Source: Isohypsibius dastychi
Taxonomy: Eukaryota; Tardigrada; Eutardigrada; Parachela; Isohypsibiidae
DNA: 14,623 nucleotides
NCBI GenBank assembly: GCA_034696485.1
Contig: JAQIWT010000840.1
Coordinates: forward strand, 1 to 14,623
Direction: 5' to 3'
Part shown: piece by piece, positions 8,341-14,623 of the stretch
Layout of the letters: every line of letters starts with the position of its first letter
Numbering within the stretch: the stretch's first letter is position 1
Translations under genes and position numbers: made by a program
The notes under the pieces: model-generated
What the model was told of the DNA's origin: nothing
The model's input: the letters and a program-made list of their open reading frames with translations, nothing else
Databases searched by the model: none

Positions 8341-9620
8341 TCAGGCATCAGCAGAACCTCTAGGTTTGTCGCCAATAATGGTGGCTCGGTGCATAATTCG
8401 TCGATGTCCAGCATAATCAGAGCACACATAATGTTGGGTCAGTCGATTGTCCCAGAACGCCACATCCCCCTCCCGCCATTTCCAACGGACACAGAAATCC
8501 GGCTTGGTGACATGCTGAAACAGGAACTGCAAAAGCGCGTCGCTTTCTTCTTTTGTCAGCTCGTTAATCCGGGTGGTGTTCGCTTCGTTAACAAAGAGAC
8601 CTTTCAGCCCACTGACTGGGTGCACACGAACGACAGGGTGCGTCACTGGTGGATTGTTTCTGCAAGCTTTTTGATATGATTCTTCGTCGCCTCCACTCGT
8701 TGGATAACCTTTCCGGATGTCGTGGATGGCAGTGAGGGTGTCAAGAAATGAGCGGAGTGTTTCGGAAAGTGCGTTGTATGCAGCGATACAGGACAACCAC
8801 AAGGTGTCTCCCCCGATAGGTGGCAGCATTTTAGCTGCAAGAAGAGAACCCATTGGAGGTGTCTGCAATAAAAAAACTGAGAGTGTGTTCTACGCTGGAG
8901 AAAAACTATGAATTCTCTTGAAATGAGATGTTGACCTTCAGATTATTTGATATTTCTGCGAAAACTTCGAGGCTCACATTCTCGAATTTCAAAATGGAGA
9001 AAACCGTTCCTCAACACACCTTCCCCTGAACCATCATTTGTTTTAAAAGACAACATTTTCAAAACAAAAGCCTTCTTCAAAGAAATTTTAGTTGGATTTT
9101 GATTGAATAATACATTATGTATTGATAGACTGGAATTCTAAATTTAAAAGTTAAATAATTGGGATTCATAAAATTTCCAGAAGACAGCGCAACATGACAT
9201 ATTCATTTGATTTCAGCAAAAATAAGCCGGTGACCCGAAAAACAAAGCAGAGAGTCAGAGACTCTATGAAAAGGTTTTGATCGTAAATCAGAATGATGCT
9301 ACCTGGATATACGTGACGTCAGTGTGCCATTTGTTGTTGTCCTGCGGGTTATCATTATGTGTGTCCAAAACGATTATCTCCGGAATGCCAGGTATTTTGG
9401 GATAGATGGGATGAATGTGAAGCTCTCCGAATTCTTTGGCAACATCTCGCTGACGATCCGGAGTTATGGTTTGATCGCGGAAAAAAATGACATGATGTTT
9501 AACGAATGCCTCCCTAACTTCTTGGATAATCTGTTGGTCCAGTGGATCGTTCAAACCGATTCCTTCGACTATAGCACCGATGGATGGAGTGAGCTGATGA
9601 ATTCTCAAATGTTGGGACAT
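8341..9620 (-). CDS. tauD: Taurine / 2-oxoglutarate-dependent dioxygenase (TauD), bacterial type
   Basis: TauD hydroxylates taurine, using Fe(II), O2 and 2-oxoglutarate, to release sulfite and aminoacetaldehyde. Exons 9303-9620 and 8341-8862 join in phase 0 (donor CAG|GTAGCA, acceptor TTATTGCAG, intron 440 bp) to give 279 residues, close to the 283 of the E. coli enzyme as I recall it, with identical numbering up to residue 106. The Fe(II) triad is intact: His99 and Asp101 in WHTD, and His250 in TQHY (E. coli His255). The 2-oxoglutarate Arg (E. coli Arg266) is Arg261. The taurine-contacting residues His70, Tyr73, Asn95 and Arg265 (E. coli Arg270) are present, but three pocket positions differ: Ser158 to Gly158, Phe159 to Tyr159 and Phe206 to Asn201. 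Long family blocks are kept: [50 protein letters not shown] and [14 protein letters not shown]. The C-terminus after GDKP diverges. A start at 9677 would add 19 residues without acidic side chains, a weak mitochondrial presequence candidate; I prefer 9620 by alignment. Confidence 0.95.
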
Positions 9621-10739
9621 GATGTTTGATGGTAAAAGGACTTTCGTACTTTGTGAGTGGATTTGCGTTATAAACACGGCGCAGCGTTATCAGTATCACC
9701 GTATCAGCTGACCTGGATAAACTGAGTGTCGTTCGAGTGCATGGAAGTTTGACCATTGCTCTCACATTTAGGAGAAGTAAATAGCATCACGTGCCCACTT
9801 CTCGACCAGAGCCATGTTCGCTGCTAGAGTCTGACATCTCCATCCACCAATGGCGGATGTGCATGTTTGATGGAAGGAGAAGATGTCCAAGATCCCGTTA
9901 GAGCTGACATGTCGGAGTGAAAAGTTTGAAGTGCACAATTTTTCTTCGAGAAATCTGGAGTTTTACATCCCTCCATGGCGCCTAGCACTTCTACCTCATC
10001 GGCAAATGCAAACTGAAATCGATGAGGGAAGACACGCGAAACCAAACACTATAGAACTGCTTTTGTATCCTCACATATCATCAGATCAACTTTTCGGCCT
10101 TAGATCTGACAGGAAAATTTAACCCTGGTGCCTCAACAAATCTTATTCTTAATAGCAATTAACGAGATCGGTAAAACAATGAAATGATAATGATGGCACA
10201 AGAATAACACAAGTACCGTAGGATAAAAGATAGAGTAACTGGCCAAAATAAAATTATAGGAATTTTTAAATCAAGTACGAGTAGAATACAAACAGAAACC
10301 TGTTGAAATTTTCTCGGCTTTAGCTAAACTTCTTCGCCCGTGGTATCTCTCGCAGAATAAATACAAACGGGTAACAATTTTGCCATTGTACGGGAAGTTT
10401 CAACTCAGGTCTCGTCGGACCAAAACTAGTCTTTTTTCGACGATCTGTACAGTACATACGTAGTCGATCGGTATGAATCAAATTTTGTGAGGTTGATGAT
10501 TCGCCTACGCAAGTTCACGTGAAGACAATGTTTATCATTACGTGGGAAAATTTGACTGAGCTGCTCTGCTCGTACGCCATCGAAGAAACAAAAACGTCAA
10601 GCACGAGAAAGGCAAATGTCAACTAACAATCTGGAAAACAATAATTACGGCCATCCGGGTAGGCAAGTTTATCATGGATCTGGTTCGTCTTGGCAAGGCA
10701 CCTAAATGGAAGAGAATCGGTTATTCGTAATCAAGTGTA
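9621..10739. other. Intergenic region upstream of TauD and downstream of the modular secreted protein gene
   Basis: About 1.1 kb without a supported gene. Open frames of 73 and 79 codons lie on opposite strands at 9824-10045 and 9883-10122; neither shows a family motif or convincing splice sites. I found no AATAAA on the minus strand downstream of 10740, so that gene's poly(A) signal is not assigned. Confidence 0.4.
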
Positions 10740-13215
10740 TCACACAGACATGCGTACTCTAAAATCCTGAGTGACAACGGCGTTACCACAGGGGTCTTCA
10801 CACGTGACTTGGTAAGGGTTGACTGTCTGTATGTTGGTTGGATCAGAATTGTAAATGACTTCAAAATTTGCATTGACTCCAAGAACAGAGCTAACAACGC
10901 CATTAGTTGTGATGACACAATCTTCTGGCGTAGTAACACCCGTGAGAATCTAATGAAAAAGAAAGGTTTTTTCATGAAGTGTTTCAAAGAGAGAGAAAAT
11001 GGTACCTGAACAATGTACCCACTGTTGCTCGTTTGCACATTGTCGGCACAAGTGGTTACAGTCTGCTGAACCGCCGTGGTCGTTAGGTACGTCACCTGTC
11101 AACGGGGAAATGTGGTGGGCGATGAAAGGTCATAAAACCCAAAAGAACTTACATCGATTGTGATGTCCGTGGTTGCAGTTTGGGGAGGAGTGTTTGAGTC
11201 CGTGCAGCTGACCGTATATGTTGAGAGGCCATTTGGAACGGTCGCACCGGTCGCAACCACAGCGAAACTAGCGTCAACTGTGTACAATGTTCCATCGCCA
11301 ACCGTGCATTCGACAGGGAGAATGGCGTTGGTACCCTAGGAAAATATATTGCTTATTGCTCAATCGCTCACTCCTGATTACGTAACATACTGATATAAAG
11401 ATACCAGTTGGGTAACCGACGTCCGGGATGGAACAGAGAACTGTCCCAGGCAGAGGCGCTGCTGAGATCTGGAGACATCCGCTTCCGTCCAAATTTCCAA
11501 CCTTGAATAGAAACATTTCCAAGAATATTTTGGGCTTACCAGAGTGTGAACTACGTAATATCATACCGTGAACGTCGTTGTCGCTGTTAGGCCAGCACCA
11601 TTCTGACATGTCGCAGTGATGAGAGCCTCAGCTGTGCCCTCAACAATAATTCCAGTTGATACGACCATGCCATCTGCATCCAATGCGAACAATGGTCTTC
11701 CGTCCATGGTCAAAGGGCTAAAGGAGCAAGTCAGTGCAGTTACTGGACCCTCAGTCTATACAAATGAGAAACGGCATAAATCCAGTGAAGACAGTGTTTG
11801 AACGAGAAGCAGCAGAACAACAAGCAGCATACCACAATTGAGATTCCTGTTGCAGCTCCATCTTGGATGGGGCATGCAATAGTTGAAGTTGCGACTGATG
11901 GTGCCACGAAGAAACATCCGGCTCCGTCCAAATTACCCACCTTGGAAAGACAAACATTTTCAAAAACTTTTTTGGTTGAACGAACAATCGTTTCTGTATC
12001 AAAAGCCTAGCTTGAACGATTTGCTCAATCAGAACGTTAATACATTATGTTTCAAAGTGCGAATCGTTGCATACCGTGAACGTCGTTGTCGCTGTTTGGC
12101 CTGCACCATTCTGGCATGTCGCGGTGAAGAGAGCTTCAGCTGTGTCTAAAATAATTCCAGTTGATACGACCATGCCATCTGTATCCAACGCGAACAATGG
12201 TCTTCCGTCCACGGTCGAGGGGCTAAAGGAGCAAGTCAGTGCGGTTACTGGACCCGCAGTCTATACAGTTAAAAACAGCAAAAACTCGGTGAAGACACTG
12301 TGAACTAGAAGCAGAAGAAAAACAAGCGGCATACCACAATTGAGATGCCTGTTTCAGCTCCGTTCACAATGGGGCATGCAACAGTTGAAGTTGCGACAGA
12401 TGGCGCCACCGTAAAACAGGCACTACCGTCCAAATTGCTTATCTACATAAGAAAAAACTGTCTGTAACATTGACAGAACTACACAAAATCCTGACGCGCG
12501 GAGTCAAACGCCGTCTGGATAAATTTCTAGACAAGTCAGTATAGCAGTAAGAGTATGGTAGACTGCGCAGAACTCTTTACCTATTACCTGCATCAATCGT
12601 AACTCACGGTAAATGAAGTACTTGCAGACGAACCATCGTCGGAACATGATATAATAAAGGTCACCACTGAAGTAGCTGCTCTCTGCCCCGTGGAGACGAT
12701 ATTTAATTGGGAATCCAATCGAAGTAGAGGTAGTCCAGCGGCTGTGAACGGTCGAATCACACACCGGAGTGGGCCGTTCAGATTGTGAGCCTGCATTCAA
12801 CTCATGGTCAAGCGGAGCGATCTCATTATTACCGTAAAATGTGTTGCTGTTTCACCTCGAGCTGGACTCCCGTGGGTGAACCATTCTGGAACGGACACTG
12901 CACCATTGCAGCGGATCCGGGAGCGAGTATCGCAGAAATGATAAGTCGGGGAATGCAGACATCTGGATTCTTGGGATTGACATAAAACGACGGCCTGCAC
13001 TGGCAGACATTGTTGATGCAAAAAGAGTTCGATTCCGGTGAACACTGGAGTCCACTCTTCCCCACGCACGGACATCGAAGTTTGGTCAGCAAGACCGCGC
13101 TTGTATTACATCTGATTGGTCTGGCTGGCCTTCGTCGGAAAGCTCGGTTAGCCAGTGAATCCGTTTTATCAACCAACAGAAACGAACATACGAGGAAAAA
13201 AAATAATATCTTCAT
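10740..13215 (-). CDS. Secreted modular protein: Cys-rich head plus tandem two-exon HYR/Ig-like repeats
   Basis: Ten exons, all with phase-0 boundaries, give 575 residues: 12856-13215, 12608-12790, 12335-12442, 12075-12260, 11833-11940, 11567-11755, 11391-11501, 11153-11335, 11006-11095 and 10740-10949. Exon 1 encodes a signal peptide (KILFFFLVCSFLLV), a basic stretch and a Cys-rich EGF/EB-like segment (CPC, then C at 58, 66, 71, 73 and 87). Then a module repeats. A short exon (about 36 codons) follows the pattern NLDG..CF.VAPSVATST.ACP....TGISIV. A long exon (61-63 codons) follows GPVTALTCSFSP, GRPLFALD.DGMVVSTG and TATCQNGAG.TATTTFT. Four modules are seen: the first short half is the end of exon 1, and the third and fourth are progressively diverged. 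Exons 9 and 10 form a terminal variant ending YQVTCEDPCGNAVVTQDF. The final TxTC...DxxGxxxTxxFxV strand resembles HYR domains, an Ig-like adhesion fold. There are four Cys per module, no membrane anchor and no catalytic motif. It is likely extracellular, with an adhesive or matrix role (inference). Splice sites are nearly all canonical. Confidence 0.85.
11567..12442 (-). repeat. Recent tandem duplication of a two-exon module
   Basis: The exon pair 12335-12442 plus 12075-12260 and the pair 11833-11940 plus 11567-11755 are close copies at DNA level. For example, AACAATGGTCTTCCGTCCA is identical in both long exons, and the short exons share CGCAACTTCAACT. The introns inside the two pairs are also alike: both start GTATGC, share a CTTCTGCTTC-like or CTGCTTCTCG segment, and end in a GTATAG acceptor. 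Similarity extending into the introns marks a young duplication. Confidence 0.8.
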
Positions 13216-13753
13216 TCTGAGTGATCAGTTCGCTGAATCTACCCGTCTTCGAAAATCTGCGTGTTTTAATGCGAAAAGAAGGAAGTGAGCCATTATGATC
13301 GGTGAGCTTGAAGGCTAATGAGATAAAATCACTCATAACGTTTATACGGTTAGAAAAGCTCATAACTCTAACGAATGTAGCCTAATAACTTGCGATCAGC
13401 ATCGCTCGTCAGTGCGGTGGCGGATGTACATAGGAGGCGATACTTTCGACAAATTAGTTCAGAAACATTAGAAGCTTACTCTCTGTTTTATCGTTGCTCA
13501 CTCTTAATGCGTCGAGACCAAGGGGAAAAATACGATATATTCCTGATTCAACTTGAAAAATACTTGGAGCTGTTTTCGTCCGAACACTTCAGGGGGGGGG
13601 GGGGCCCCGCGTGTTCGACGTGTGGATTTCGGCGTTGCGAATTTCGAAGCCGAAAGTTCTCGAATTAATAACTAACCAAGGAACCGAAGCTTCATTTTGA
13701 TGAGTTAAGGTCAACCCAGAATCGTTGATTGATTCATCTGGTGTAAAGAAGAA
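13216..13753. other. Intergenic region upstream of the modular secreted protein gene
   Basis: About 540 bp. It contains a run of 13 G followed directly by CCCC (13592-13608), flanked by a short inverted repeat (CGTCCGAACAC at 13577 against GTGTTCGACG at 13611). Open frames here have no recognisable motif. Confidence 0.4.
13341..13346 (-). promoter_or_regulatory. Possible TATA box of the modular secreted protein gene
   Basis: CGTATAAACG on the minus strand lies about 126 bp upstream of the start codon at 13215. That would leave a 5' UTR of about 95 nt. Position is plausible, but the motif is short and could be chance. Confidence 0.2.
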
Positions 13754-13759
13754 TTTATT
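13754..13759 (-). terminator. AATAAA polyadenylation signal, possible end of the right-edge gene
   Basis: AATAAA on the minus strand, about 170 bp downstream of the candidate stop codon at 13927. It is consistent with a minus-strand gene ending here. Confidence 0.3.
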
Positions 13760-13926
13760 CTGAATTTTTTGAATTTTTTGGTATTTTGAATTGTTGCATT
13801 TTTGACGATGATCAACAAATCAACGTTTTTCTCAGTTGGAATTTTCGGAGCCGAATTTCGGGTGTGCACCTCTCGGTGTAGATAAATTTGAGTGTAAATG
13901 ATTAAGTATACGGAAGTTTGTTACGA

Positions 13927-14480
13927 TTATCCGAATCGATGCTTAAAAATGTGTGTATAAATTGCTTCTGTACTATATTTTTTCATTATGATTTTTAAAA
14001 TGAAATGTTTTCGAAAATGAAATGTTTCCAGAATCTTTGCTGTATATTTTATGGTTGAAAGTGTTCTCGTTGTAACCGGTTCCGCTTCAAAGGCGGAAAG
14101 CCCTGAGATTTTTTCTTGGGATTTCGAAATAACTGTTCCTGATTTCTGCCTTATTGTGTCTGCAAAATCAGTGAGCTGGAGACAACAGCAGACTTTGTTC
14201 ACAATATTTTCCAACTTGATCGAATTCTTTAACTTTTTATGTAATCAGATCATCGTTAGCAACATCGTCACATTTCTCTTTCCACCCAGAGGCATGTAAT
14301 CATCTGCAGCAAATCGGTAGCCAGCAAGCCATCATTTGTAATAGGATTTGTGAAACCTGTTGCAGCAATATCCCTACCGTAGAATGACTCCAGTTTATAC
14401 AATGTATTATGGTCCAAAAGCACTGCGATTTTGTTCCGCCCCGAAAGTGGCAAGTCGACCGAGATGACGTCAGAAAAGAA
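13927..14480 (-). CDS. Unrecognised gene entering from the right edge, last two exons (tentative)
   Basis: Two open segments are compatible as exons. 14286-14480 is 65 codons after a CCCTAG acceptor and ends at TGG|GTGGAA; it reads FFSDVISVDLPLSGRNKIAV, LLDHNTLYKLESFYGRD, then TGFTNPITNDGLLATDLLQM. 13927-14175 is 82 codons plus stop, after a pyrimidine-rich TGTTGTCTCCAG acceptor, and begins LTDFADTIRQKSGTVISKSQ. Both are in phase 0 and join cleanly (ITCLW|LTDFA). The first exon has the balanced composition and alternating hydrophobic pattern of real protein. The second looks less convincing after about residue 40, where the true coding part may stop at another donor (CCG|GTTACA). I do not recognise the family. 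The 5' part lies outside the window. Confidence 0.35.
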
Positions 14481-14623
14481 CTAGGGTACCCTTGGTTTGG
14501 TTCAGATCGGTCCAAACCATGGTGCGTTTCGTGGTTCATAAATTTTCAACCCATGGTTTGGGTATTCCATTCCGTGCCACGGCATTCTTGAGCGACTATT
14601 CTGGAATTTTATTGTTCAAAACG

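Noticed and set aside
8341-9620. Bacterial contamination as the source of the TauD gene
   Set aside because: A phase-0 GT-AG intron interrupts a conserved block and animal-type split genes flank it; no bacterial neighbour genes are present.
9824-10122. Overlapping 73- and 79-codon frames on opposite strands
   Set aside because: No family motif, signal peptide or splice partners; compatible with chance.
11616-12303. Plus-strand open frames across the modular gene that share repeated-looking peptides
   Set aside because: They are antisense to the duplicated exons; their similarity to each other simply mirrors the minus-strand exon duplication.
13390-13668. 92-codon plus-strand frame through the G tract
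   Set aside because: It depends on the homopolymer, has no motif, and lies in the upstream region of a minus-strand gene.
1-14623. tRNA, rRNA, CRISPR array, riboswitch or operon
   Set aside because: No cloverleaf with a GGTTCGAATCC-like arm, no regularly spaced repeats and no ribosome-binding-site spacing were seen; the gene structure is eukaryotic.

Overview
This is eukaryotic nuclear DNA from a small-genome invertebrate animal. Genes are split by short GT-AG introns (mostly 55-165 bp), lie close together on both strands, and show no operon, Shine-Dalgarno or prokaryotic layout. A tardigrade is my best guess, from the intron-dense ANF-receptor-like genes, the diverged rhodopsin-type GPCR and the mix of animal genes with bacterial-like and plant-like enzymes. 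That taxon call is inference.

Layout, left to right. (1) 1-760, minus: N-terminal part of an ANF-receptor/guanylate-cyclase-type extracellular ligand-binding protein, four exons seen, two of them only 39 and 25 nt, running off the left edge. (2) About 950-1494, minus: diverged pieces of a second protein of that type, perhaps a decaying copy. (3) 1824-3252, plus: a 450-residue plant-type family-1 UDP-glycosyltransferase with a perfect 44-residue PSPG box, one intron, and no signal peptide or membrane anchor. (4) 3958-5320, minus: a class-A-like GPCR; the TM2-TM6 and TM7 exons are clear, the join to the TM1 exon is not. A 29-bp piece of its TM7 exon is repeated about 300 bp away. (5) 6201-6479: a foldback (MITE-like) element with arms of about 110 bp. 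(6) 6669-7666, minus: a secreted 312-residue protein resembling the catalase superfamily. (7) 8341-9620, minus: a 279-residue taurine/alpha-ketoglutarate dioxygenase (TauD), strikingly like the proteobacterial enzyme but carrying an intron. (8) 10740-13215, minus: a 575-residue secreted modular protein, ten exons all bounded by phase-0 introns, made of a Cys-rich EGF/EB-like head and tandem HYR/Ig-like modules each built from one short and one long exon. (9) 13927-14480, minus: two open, splice-compatible exons of an unrecognised gene entering from the right.

The genes do not form an evident pathway. The two most striking are the TauD and UGT genes: soluble enzymes of bacterial and plant type, now intron-bearing and set among ordinary animal genes, so probable horizontal acquisitions (inference, testable by phylogeny). 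The secreted modular protein is the most novel-looking architecture, with clear signs of recent exon-pair duplication.

Exon boundaries below come from hand translation and reading-phase consistency. No transcript evidence or database search was available.
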